DNA from: OMOG01 sp041485845
GTDB taxonomy: Bacteria; Acidobacteriota; Terriglobia; Bryobacterales; Bryobacteraceae
Length of the DNA stretch: 36,816 nt
Direction of reading: 5' to 3'
Assembly: GCA_041485845.1 (NCBI GenBank)
Contig: JBGPKH010000009.1
Span: 1-36,816, forward strand
The notes beneath the pieces were generated by a model. It saw nothing but the letters and a program-made list of their open reading frames with translations, made no database searches and was not told the DNA's origin. The translations under genes were made by a program, and so were the position numbers. Below are positions 21,472 through 28,387 of the stretch, in pieces. Positions within the stretch are counted from its first letter, which is position 1. Every line of letters starts with the position of its first letter.

Positions 21472-22338
21472 CTAACGGCGCCACGCCGACACGTGGAAAC
21501 CCGCCGGCAGGCCGGCATGCGGCAGGTCCAGATCGTCTTTGGAGATAGGGATGGAAACCACCGCCGAGTTCGGCGGCGACGGGTAATTCAGACTGAAGGA
21601 GACGCGGATCGCCTGCTGTGCCGCGGGCCCCTCTCTCACCGAAAGCGTGCGCGTGCTGCCGGCATACGAGCGCAATTCCAGCGCACGCTCGCGATTGTCG
21701 CAGGTGACCAGCGCCTCGCGGATCACCTTCTCCGCGGAGGCGTAGGTCAGGACTGCAATTACGCACGGGTCCTTCAGCCGCGAATCGGGGGTGTCGTCGG
21801 GCGGCGCTTCGAGGCCGGCGTAGCGCTGTTTCAACTCTTCCCGCGAGCTGGAGAACTTGAGAAGATCCACATAAGTGTCGAGTAGGTGCTGGCCGGTCGC
21901 CAGCTTGTAGACCGACCACCAGTTGACATCCGGGTCGATGCCGCGGTCCGCCACCCAGAGCGCGCCGTCGAGCGTCTGCGCGCCGATGGCGGGCACCTTG
22001 ACGGAATAGAGCGGCTTCCGCTGGAGATCGACGCCCAGAAGCCAGGCCTCCATGGTGACCGTAGCCTCAACACCCTTGTCGCCGACGATCTGCGTGGAGT
22101 GAGTGGTGGTGCGCAGCACCAGGTGAGAACTGCGAGGCCGCCCGGGGACAGAGTCTCCCGTCAGCTCAAAAGATACGTTCGTGATTTCGACGGTCTCGGA
22201 GCCGTCCTTCGAACCGTACGAGATGGTGGAGGAGGATCGGGCCTGGAAGGGCTTGGTGGTTGTCGATTGAGCAAAGGCGGACGCAATCCCCATCGCCAGG
22301 AACAGCGCCCAAACGTTGAGGCAACGTTGTGGTTTCAT
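21472..22338 (-). CDS. secreted hypothetical protein
   Basis: A 288-aa protein with a clear signal peptide (CLNVWALFLAMGIASAFA then QST). The rest is beta-rich with no motif I recognise: TISYGSKDGSETVEITNVSF, a central region with two spaced cysteines (DPCVIAVLTYASAEK and VTCDNRERAL), and a C-terminal SFSLNYPSPPNSAVVSIPIS. I chose ATG 22338; the longer frame to 22482 would overlap alr and lacks a signal peptide. It lies 34 bp downstream of alr on the same strand and may be co-transcribed. Function is unknown. Confidence 0.75.
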   Translation of the reverse strand: MKPQRCLNVWALFLAMGIASAFAQSTTTKPFQARSSSTISYGSKDGSETVEITNVSFELTGDSVPGRPRSSHLVLRTTTHSTQIVGDKGVEATVTMEAWLLGVDLQRKPLYSVKVPAIGAQTLDGALWVADRGIDPDVNWWSVYKLATGQHLLDTYVDLLKFSSSREELKQRYAGLEAPPDDTPDSRLKDPCVIAVLTYASAEKVIREALVTCDNRERALELRSYAGSTRTLSVREGPAAQQAIRVSFSLNYPSPPNSAVVSIPISKDDLDLPHAGLPAGFHVSAWRR

Positions 22339-22372
22339 GCTGACACGATGGTAGCGCAGCCGGGCGGCAGGG

Positions 22373-23512
22373 TCACACATACACGCGGCGGACCCGCGCG
22401 CTGATGCTGCACAGAATGTTATAGGAGATGGTGCCGGCCGTGCGGGCGATCTGCTGCGCGTCCAGGCATGCCTCTCCCTCACGGCCGAGCAGAGTCACTT
22501 CGCCGCCCGGACCGAGAGCCGTCGTGTGACTGAGATCGATGGTCGTCAAATCCATCGAAATCGTGCCGACAATGGCGGTGAGTTTGCCGTCGGCAATGAC
22601 CTTACCGCGGTTCGAGAGCCGGTGAAACATCCCGTCGGCATAGCCCGCGCCCAATATTCCGATGCGCATCGCGCGTGGCGCACGAAAGGTTCCTCCATAG
22701 CCCACCAGGGCTCCTTCCGGAATGTCCTTCACGGCGAGCAGCTTGGCCTTCCAGGTGAGCGCGGGTTTCACGTCGAGGAGTTGCGGCGGCGCATCGCCGC
22801 GCGCGGGCGACACGTATCCATAGAGCGCGTGCCCGGCACGCACCATTCTGTGCCAGCCCTCGGTGCGGCCAAAGCCTATGGCGTTGCTGCTGGAAGTGTG
22901 CCATCGCTCGGGGTTCACGCCCGCGCTCCGGAGATCGGCACAGATCGCGTGGAAATACGCAAGCTGCTCGCCGGTCTGGGTGCTGGTGTAGTCGGCCGCG
23001 GAAGCAAAGTGGGTCATCAGGCCTTCGAGGTGCGCGCTATGTAATTCGCCGAGTGTGGCCAGGATCTCGCCGGCGGCGGCGCGCGTCCCCAGCCGTCCCA
23101 TGCCGGAATCGATCTTCAGGTGGTAGCGAATGGCCTTGCCCGACGCGCAGGCAAGGTGGTCCACCTGGCGCATCTGGTCGAGCGAATGGACCGCCGGGGT
23201 GAGATCGTATTCCACCACGGCATCGCCTTCGTAGGGCAGGAAGCCGCCCATCACCAGGATGCGTGTCTGGTGAATGCCGCCGCTGCGCAGGGTGACTCCT
23301 TCCTCGACGGAACTGACGGCCAGCCATTTCGCGCCTTCCGCCACCAGAACGCGGGAGACCTCGATGGCGCCGTGACCGTAGGCATCGGCCTTGACCACGC
23401 CGGCGACCTCCACATCGGGACCCACGACGGAGCGGACATTGCGGTAGTTGCGGGCAATCTGGTCGCGCGAGACCAGGACGTAGGAACGAAAAGGAGGGGG
23501 CACTACATCCAT
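22373..23512 (-). CDS. alr: alanine racemase
   Basis: A 379-aa PLP enzyme that interconverts L- and D-alanine for peptidoglycan. The cofactor Lys is K41 in VVKADAYGHG. The second catalytic base is Y272 in VGYGGTF. HLKIDSGMGRLG, SNAIGF and GAGYADG are the other conserved blocks. The length is typical. The ATG at 23512 is the only reasonable start, because the racemase fold begins about 11 residues later. That ATG lies inside a strong hairpin (23496-23524), so initiation may be structurally controlled. The gene is divergent from the large kinase fusion at 23988 across a repeat-rich 475-bp block. Confidence 0.95.
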   Translation of the reverse strand: MDVVPPPFRSYVLVSRDQIARNYRNVRSVVGPDVEVAGVVKADAYGHGAIEVSRVLVAEGAKWLAVSSVEEGVTLRSGGIHQTRILVMGGFLPYEGDAVVEYDLTPAVHSLDQMRQVDHLACASGKAIRYHLKIDSGMGRLGTRAAAGEILATLGELHSAHLEGLMTHFASAADYTSTQTGEQLAYFHAICADLRSAGVNPERWHTSSSNAIGFGRTEGWHRMVRAGHALYGYVSPARGDAPPQLLDVKPALTWKAKLLAVKDIPEGALVGYGGTFRAPRAMRIGILGAGYADGMFHRLSNRGKVIADGKLTAIVGTISMDLTTIDLSHTTALGPGGEVTLLGREGEACLDAQQIARTAGTISYNILCSISARVRRVYV

Positions 23513-23524
23513 TCTAGTGCCCCC
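23496..23524 (-). promoter_or_regulatory. hairpin enclosing the alr start codon
   Basis: A perfect 10-bp inverted repeat: GGGGGCACTA (23496-23505) and TAGTGCCCCC (23515-23524), with a 9-base loop. On the alr mRNA strand the loop reads GAAUGGAUG and contains the start AUG. The only G-rich candidate ribosome site (GGGGGCAC) is buried in the 5' arm. Codons 2-6 form the 3' arm. The structure is seen directly; a role in limiting or gating alr translation is inferred. Confidence 0.65.
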
Positions 23525-23544
23525 GGTAACGCCGGCGGGTCTTT

Positions 23545-23583
23545 GGTCGCGGCTCAGGACGCACCTCTTGCCGAGGCGCGACC
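23545..23583. repeat. GGTCGCGGCTC-family palindrome
   Basis: GGTCGCGGCTC (23545-23555) pairs with GAGGCGCGACC (23573-23583) at 10 of 11 positions around a 17-nt loop. It is flanked by CTTT on the left and GAAGG on the right, which extend the pairing slightly. Confidence 0.65.
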
Positions 23584-23602
23584 GAAGGTGCGCTTACAGC
23601 GC

Positions 23603-23630
23603 CAACATCGACAAAAAATTGTCGATGTTG
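23603..23630. repeat. perfect 12-bp inverted repeat with AAAA loop
   Basis: CAACATCGACAA (23603-23614), AAAA, TTGTCGATGTTG (23619-23630). No T-run follows on either strand, so it is not a standard intrinsic terminator. It is a good size for a dimeric regulator's operator or a hairpin site, about 90 bp upstream of the alr start and 360 bp upstream of the kinase. Confidence 0.7.
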
Positions 23631-23655
23631 AGGAGTCGGGAGACAGGAGACAGGA

Positions 23656-23700
23656 GTCAGAATGCAGCGCCCCCGGGCATCCTGGTGCCCGGCTTCTGAC
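23656..23700. repeat. compound palindrome
   Basis: An outer pair GTCAGAA (23656-23662) with TTCTGAC (23694-23700) encloses an inner pair CCGGGCA (23673-23679) with TGCCCGG (23686-23692). Flanking direct/inverted copies of ACAGGAG and CTCCTG extend the symmetry on both sides. Confidence 0.6.
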
Positions 23701-23720
23701 TTCCTCGACTCCTGACTCCT

Positions 23721-23766
23721 GTGGCCCCGCAGGGGCCACTCGTTTGGGGCGCAGTCCCCGAACGAG
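23721..23766 (-). repeat. two-hairpin repeat, copy 2
   Basis: Read on the minus strand, the first hairpin is 28 nt (23766-23739). CTCGTT pairs with AACGAG, then there is a 1x1 C/A mismatch and GGGG/CCCC with loop ACTGCG. Next comes GTGGCCCC-TGC-GGGGCCAC (23739-23721), perfectly paired. Length, mismatch position and loop match copy 1 at 17230, while the outer stem differs by compensating bases. Confidence 0.72.
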
Positions 23767-23832
23767 CTTAGTTTGCCGTTTCTGTCTTCTGTCTTCAACC
23801 GAACTGGGGGTCGCCGGTTCCACCGCTTCCTC

Positions 23833-23892
23833 ACGGTCGCGGCTCTGTAACGACAAGCAAACACGCGGCATCCGAAACAGAGCCGCGACCGT
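23833..23892. repeat. GGTCGCGGCTC-family palindrome, 16-bp perfect arms
   Basis: ACGGTCGCGGCTCTGT (23833-23848) and its exact reverse complement (23877-23892), with a 28-nt loop. CCGCTTCC precedes it at 23823-23830, as it does in the copy at 28281, which defines a family with a shared outer flank. Confidence 0.75.
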
Positions 23893-23987
23893 CCTCGCGG
23901 TTTAGCGAGCAAGGGAGCGGGATTGCGCGGCCCGGCCGTTGCGTCCCCGGTGGAGCTATCATAGTTCCGATATCGAAGGGGACTCCA

Positions 23988-26903
23988 ATGGTTGGGCGCA
24001 CCATCTCGCACTACCGTATTGTTTCGACCCTCGGCCGCGGCGGAATGGGGGTCGTGTACGAGGCCGAGGACACGCGCCTGGGCCGCACGGTGGCGATGAA
24101 ATTCCTGCCCGAAAACTTCGCCCAAAATCCTCAGGCGCTGGAGCGGTTCCGGCGCGAGGCTCGCAGCGCTTCCGCGCTCAATCATCCCCACATCTGCACC
24201 ATTCACGATATTGACGAATCTGACGGTGAGCCCTTCCTGGTGATGGAACTGCTGGAGGGCGAGACGCTCCACAAGCGCCTCGCCGCCGGGCCGCTGGCGA
24301 TCCGCGACCTGGTGACATTCGGCATCCAGGTCGCTGACGGGCTCCAGGCCGCTCACTCCAAGAAGATCGTGCATCGCGACCTCAAGCCCGCAAACCTCTT
24401 CATCACCGACCGCGGCATCGCGAAGATCCTGGACTTCGGGCTGGCCCGGACGACCACCGAGATGGCGGAAACAGTTGGCGGTCCGACGCAGCAAACCGCC
24501 ACCATCGCCGAGTTGACCGCTCCCGGAACTACCCTCGGGACCATCGCGTACATGTCCCCGGAACAGGCCCGCGGCGAGGTGGTGGACGCGCGCACCGACC
24601 TCTTCTCGCTGGGCGTGGTGCTCTACCAGGCGGCTACCGGAAAGATGCCGTTCGCCGGCGGAAATCAACTCGCCGTGATGCACGCCATTCTTCACGAGGA
24701 GCCGCGGCCTCCGCGCGAAATCCGGCCGGATCTGCCGCCGGAAGTGGAGCACATCATACTACGGGCATTGCAGAAGGACCGCGAGAAGCGCTACCCGTCG
24801 GCCGATGGCTTGCTCGAAGATCTGCGAAGTTATCAGGCCAGCCTCAGCGCGCCTGTGACTGCCGAGCCCGCCATGCGCATCCTCCGGCGGCAACTCAAAC
24901 GGCCCCTGATAGCCGCGTCGCTGGCAGTGATCCTGCCGCTGACGATCGCCGGCATTACGTTGCTCGTGCGACAAAATGCGCGGGTGCGATGGGCCAGGAC
25001 GGTAGCCATCCCGGAGATCGTGCGGCTCTCCGACCGCGGGGAGTTTGGCGCGGCCTACAAGCTGCTGCGCCAGACGGAAAAGTACCTACCTAATGATCCA
25101 CTCCTGGACAAACTGCTTACGGCCATATCCATGCCGCGTTCCTTCCGCACGACACCACCCGGGGCGGACGTCTTCATCAAGGACTACAATGCGCCCCAAG
25201 AGGACTGGGAGCGGATCGGACTGTCGCCGGTGGAGAATTTCCGGCTGCCCGCCATCTCGTTTCGCGTCCGGATGACGAAACCCGGATTCCGGCCCGTGGA
25301 AGGCACTGCCGGCATCGGCAATTCGAATCTGCCTGTTGTGCTGGATTCGGAAGGCAGCATTCCGCCGGAGATGGTGCGCGTGCCGGGCGGCGAAATCCGG
25401 CAGGAGATCTCCGCCGAGCCGGTCCGCCTCGACGCCTATTTGATGGATCGCTACGAGGTGACGAACCGCCAGTTCAAGGAGTTCGTCGACAAAGGCGGCT
25501 ATCAGGACCGGAAATACTGGAAGGAAGAATTTGTCCGCGACGGCCGCAAGCTTTCCTGGGAGGAGGCCTCTGCGCTGTTGCGGGATTCCACCGGCCGGCC
25601 AGGTCCATCGACGTGGGAACTGGGCGAATATCCACAAGGTCAGGACGATTTTCCGGTCAGCGGTGTCAGTTGGTATGAGGCGGCAGCCTACGCGGAGTTC
25701 GCGGGAAAGCAACTTCCCACCGTTTATCACTGGCGAAATGCGACCGACGCGGGGTATTACACCGGTATCTTGAAGATCAGCAATTTCGCTGGCACAGGCC
25801 CCGCGCGCGTGGGCAGCCACCTTGGTGTCGGGCCGTTTGGAACGTATGACATGGCCGGCAACGTCAAGGAATGGTGCTGGAGTCAAAGCGGCGGCCAGCA
25901 CTACATCCTGGGGGGCGCATGGAATGAGCCCGCCTACACCTTCAACGACCCGGATGCCAAGCCGCCTTTCGACCGATCGCCCACCAACGGTTTCCGGTGT
26001 GTAAAGTATCTGGAGAAGCCGCCCTCGGATGCGATTCTGGGAGAATTCCACAGAGCCGAACGGGACTACCGGAAAGAGAAGCCGGTTCCCGCCGAAACGT
26101 TTCGCATCTATCAGAGCCTGTATTCCTACGACCGCACGGAGTTGAAGCCAGCCGTGGAATCGGTGGACGAGTCTTCTGCATATTGGCGGGAAGAGAAAAT
26201 CACTTTCAACGCCGCCTACGGCAACGAGCGCGTCATTGCCTACCTCCTCCTGCCCAAGCGGGCCACGCCGCCCTATCAGACCATTGTCTTTTTTCCTGCC
26301 GGCGACGCAACGGTGGTCGACTCGTTCAAGACCGCACACATGAAATTCTGGGACTTCATCCCCAGGAGCAACCGGGCGCTGCTGGTCCCCATCTACAAGG
26401 GCACCTATGAGCGCCGGACGCCAAGAGGGCCGGGCGGACCAAGCATCTACCGGGACCTGGTCATTGCTCAAGCCAAAGATTTCCGGCGCTCGCTGGACTA
26501 CCTGGAGACCCGGCCGGATATCGACAAGGGCCGGTTGGGATACTACGGCTTCAGCTTGGGGGGAAAGCTGGGACCGATCATGACCGCCGGGGAGCCGCGC
26601 ATCAAGGCCATCGTATTGATTAGTGGCGGCCTCAGCCTGGGGAAGAGGCTTCCCGAAGTGGACGAGATCAATTTCCTTCCCCATGTCACGGCCCCCGTCT
26701 TGATGGCGAACGGCCGCTACGATTTTCAATTTGCCCTCGAGACCGTGCAGATCCCCATGTTCCGGCTGCTGGGCGCCGCGGAAAAGGACAAACGTCACGC
26801 GATGCTCGACGCAGGCCACATCCCCGACTTGCAGGTGACCATCAAAGAGACGCTGGCCTGGTACGACCGTTACCTGGGTCCGGTTGCGACGAGCTCACAC
26901 TGA
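23988..26903 (+). CDS. Ser/Thr kinase - TM - FGE/SUMF1-fold - alpha/beta hydrolase fusion
   Basis: A 971-aa protein. An N-terminal Hanks-type kinase (about 8-283) has glycine loop GRGGMGVV, K38 (VAMK), HRDLKPAN with D131, DFG with D149 and APE-like SPEQ. A single TM follows at about 306-327. A PEGA-like beta domain (about 382-452) leads to an FGE/SUMF1-type domain (about 456-675) with MVRVPGGEI, YEVTNRQFKEFV, PVSGVSWYEAAAYAEFAGKQ, YDMAGNVKEWCW, LGGAWN and GFR. A C-terminal dienelactone-hydrolase-like domain (about 690-962) has a complete triad: S856 (GFSLGG), D912 (GRYD) and H944 (DAGHIP). The FGE domain lacks the paired Cys near GGSW needed to make formylglycine, so it is probably a non-catalytic extracytoplasmic domain. 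Topology predicts the kinase inside and the hydrolase outside. Confidence 0.92.
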   Translation: MVGRTISHYRIVSTLGRGGMGVVYEAEDTRLGRTVAMKFLPENFAQNPQALERFRREARSASALNHPHICTIHDIDESDGEPFLVMELLEGETLHKRLAAGPLAIRDLVTFGIQVADGLQAAHSKKIVHRDLKPANLFITDRGIAKILDFGLARTTTEMAETVGGPTQQTATIAELTAPGTTLGTIAYMSPEQARGEVVDARTDLFSLGVVLYQAATGKMPFAGGNQLAVMHAILHEEPRPPREIRPDLPPEVEHIILRALQKDREKRYPSADGLLEDLRSYQASLSAPVTAEPAMRILRRQLKRPLIAASLAVILPLTIAGITLLVRQNARVRWARTVAIPEIVRLSDRGEFGAAYKLLRQTEKYLPNDPLLDKLLTAISMPRSFRTTPPGADVFIKDYNAPQEDWERIGLSPVENFRLPAISFRVRMTKPGFRPVEGTAGIGNSNLPVVLDSEGSIPPEMVRVPGGEIRQEISAEPVRLDAYLMDRYEVTNRQFKEFVDKGGYQDRKYWKEEFVRDGRKLSWEEASALLRDSTGRPGPSTWELGEYPQGQDDFPVSGVSWYEAAAYAEFAGKQLPTVYHWRNATDAGYYTGILKISNFAGTGPARVGSHLGVGPFGTYDMAGNVKEWCWSQSGGQHYILGGAWNEPAYTFNDPDAKPPFDRSPTNGFRCVKYLEKPPSDAILGEFHRAERDYRKEKPVPAETFRIYQSLYSYDRTELKPAVESVDESSAYWREEKITFNAAYGNERVIAYLLLPKRATPPYQTIVFFPAGDATVVDSFKTAHMKFWDFIPRSNRALLVPIYKGTYERRTPRGPGGPSIYRDLVIAQAKDFRRSLDYLETRPDIDKGRLGYYGFSLGGKLGPIMTAGEPRIKAIVLISGGLSLGKRLPEVDEINFLPHVTAPVLMANGRYDFQFALETVQIPMFRLLGAAEKDKRHAMLDAGHIPDLQVTIKETLAWYDRYLGPVATSSH

Positions 26904-26918
26904 CCCGAGAGAGCATTC

Positions 26919-28385
26919 TCACCGCACCGGCAGCGGCACAAACTTGTCCGTGCAGGCGTTCGGCGTTCCCGAGACGGGAGCGCCTTTCACGGTGACATCG
27001 TCGCCGGTTGGATGCAGGTTCACGTTGCCCGGACCGAAAGTCAGCTCGGCATGCTCGGCGAGAATCTTCAAATCCTGCGGCGCGTCGAAGTACACGTTGT
27101 CGAAAGTCATTCCCAGGCGGTGCTTCTCGTCGTACCCCTGTAGAGTGATTCTGCCGCCGGTCAGCACGCGGACATCGCGCAGCACGATGCCCGTGAAGAA
27201 CGGCACCTTGTCGCCGCTCTTGCCATAGTGTGCGTAGTCGGAATCCATGTAGATCGGGTACTTGGTGTTGCGGATGCACACGTCGCTGTAGACCACGTCG
27301 CGCACCAGTCCTCCGCGGCCGGAGTTCGACTTGATGCGAATGCCGTTGTCGGCGCCATCGATCGAAAGGTCCGAGACGCGAATGGTGTCGGCGCCGCCGT
27401 TGGTCTCGCTGCCGATCGACATCCCATGGCCGGAGTAGAAATGGTTGTGCGCGATGGTCATGTGCGAGACGTGCCCGCCGGCCTTGAGAGCGACGTTGTC
27501 GTCACTTGTGGAAATGAAGCAATGGGTGATGGTCACGTTGGTGGCGGCCGAAGGATCGATGCCGTCGGTGTTGCGCGCGCTCTTAGGTGTATCGATGATC
27601 GCGCCCCACGCGGTGAAACCGCTGCCGGCGGTGTAGACCACGTGGAAATTGCCCGAGTTCTTGAGGGTGACACGGTAGAGCGTGAAATCGTCGGAGTGCG
27701 ACAGCACGATGAGACGCGGGCAGTTCTGGGTGCCGCCGGCGCGCGCCTTCTCCGCAAGGTCCCACCACGAGACATCCTTCCCAACGATCTTGGCCCAGCC
27801 GCGGCCATCGATCGTGCCATCCCCCATCACCGAAGTATGCGTGACGTTGTCGCCGTTGATGAGCGCCTTGCAGCCGTGGCCCCGCTGGTCCACGATCCCG
27901 CAACTGCCGGGGCGAAGTTCGTAGTCCTTGGCGTTGCGCGAGCCGAAGAGGATGGCCTTGGCGTCGACGCGCAAAGTGACACCGGCTCGTAGATCGAGCG
28001 GCCCGGAGAGGAAGGCATTGTGGGCTCCATCGGGCTTCAGTTCCACGGCCTGGTTCCTGGCGCAACCGTCGATCGCCTGCTGGATACGCTGCGTATCGGG
28101 TTTCGCTTCGTCCGCCTCGGCCAGCGTCTTGTTGCCATCCACGGCCGCGAGTTTCGCCGTCAACACCGCGCAGCTCGGAGGGATCGCCGGTTCGGTGACG
28201 TGGCGCGTGTCCTGGGCGCAGACGGTGGCCAGAAACAGGCAGAATCCGCCCAGCGCCAGGTTGCAGATATTCCCGCGCCACCGCTTCCTTTGGTCGCGGC
28301 TCGGAAATTGGTCGCGGCTCGGAAACGCTCGCTGAGCCGCGACCGTAGGAAGCGGTCTTGCCCGCTCTAGAAACCGTGTCAACAT
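26919..28385 (-). CDS. GH28 polygalacturonase-type pectinase, secreted
   Basis: A 488-aa glycoside hydrolase family 28 protein with a right-handed beta-helix. The catalytic set is present: NTDGID with D274 and D277, TSDDN with D295/D296, GHG with H320, and RIK with R350/K352. It should cleave galacturonan or related pectin chains outside the cytoplasm. The hydrophobic export segment (NICNLALGGFCLFLATVCAQ) does not start until about residue 39. Before it lies coding from a palindromic repeat (28281-28355) that adds FPSRDQ twice. I chose ATG 28385, two bases after the stop of the upstream epimerase gene, so both belong to one operon. The start could be wrong, but no better in-frame start precedes the signal segment. 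It is convergent with the kinase fusion, with a 15-bp gap. Confidence 0.9.
   Translation of the reverse strand: MLTRFLERARPLPTVAAQRAFPSRDQFPSRDQRKRWRGNICNLALGGFCLFLATVCAQDTRHVTEPAIPPSCAVLTAKLAAVDGNKTLAEADEAKPDTQRIQQAIDGCARNQAVELKPDGAHNAFLSGPLDLRAGVTLRVDAKAILFGSRNAKDYELRPGSCGIVDQRGHGCKALINGDNVTHTSVMGDGTIDGRGWAKIVGKDVSWWDLAEKARAGGTQNCPRLIVLSHSDDFTLYRVTLKNSGNFHVVYTAGSGFTAWGAIIDTPKSARNTDGIDPSAATNVTITHCFISTSDDNVALKAGGHVSHMTIAHNHFYSGHGMSIGSETNGGADTIRVSDLSIDGADNGIRIKSNSGRGGLVRDVVYSDVCIRNTKYPIYMDSDYAHYGKSGDKVPFFTGIVLRDVRVLTGGRITLQGYDEKHRLGMTFDNVYFDAPQDLKILAEHAELTFGPGNVNLHPTGDDVTVKGAPVSGTPNACTDKFVPLPVR
28281..28355. repeat. GGTCGCGGCTC-family palindrome inside the GH28 N-terminal coding region
   Basis: Outer arms CCGCTTCC (28281-28288) and GGAAGCGG (28348-28355) enclose GGTCGCGGCTC and its complement GAGCCGCGACC (ending 28344). 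An 18-bp unit beginning TTGGTCGCGGCTC is tandemly duplicated (28290-28307, 28308-28325), which keeps the reading frame. The repeat lies between the GH28 start codon and its signal-peptide core. Confidence 0.75.
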
Positions 28386-28387
28386 GA

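Larger units (their letters stand above)
23513..23987. other. 475-bp gene-free block between alr and the kinase fusion, packed with inverted repeats
   Basis: No credible coding region is visible. The block holds at least five separate inverted repeats, listed individually: two members of the GGTCGCGGCTC family, a perfect AT-loop palindrome, a compound palindrome and a two-hairpin element. It separates divergent genes, so promoters for alr and for the kinase at 23988 must lie at its two ends. The kinase has GGGGA about 8 bases before its ATG. Confidence 0.6.
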
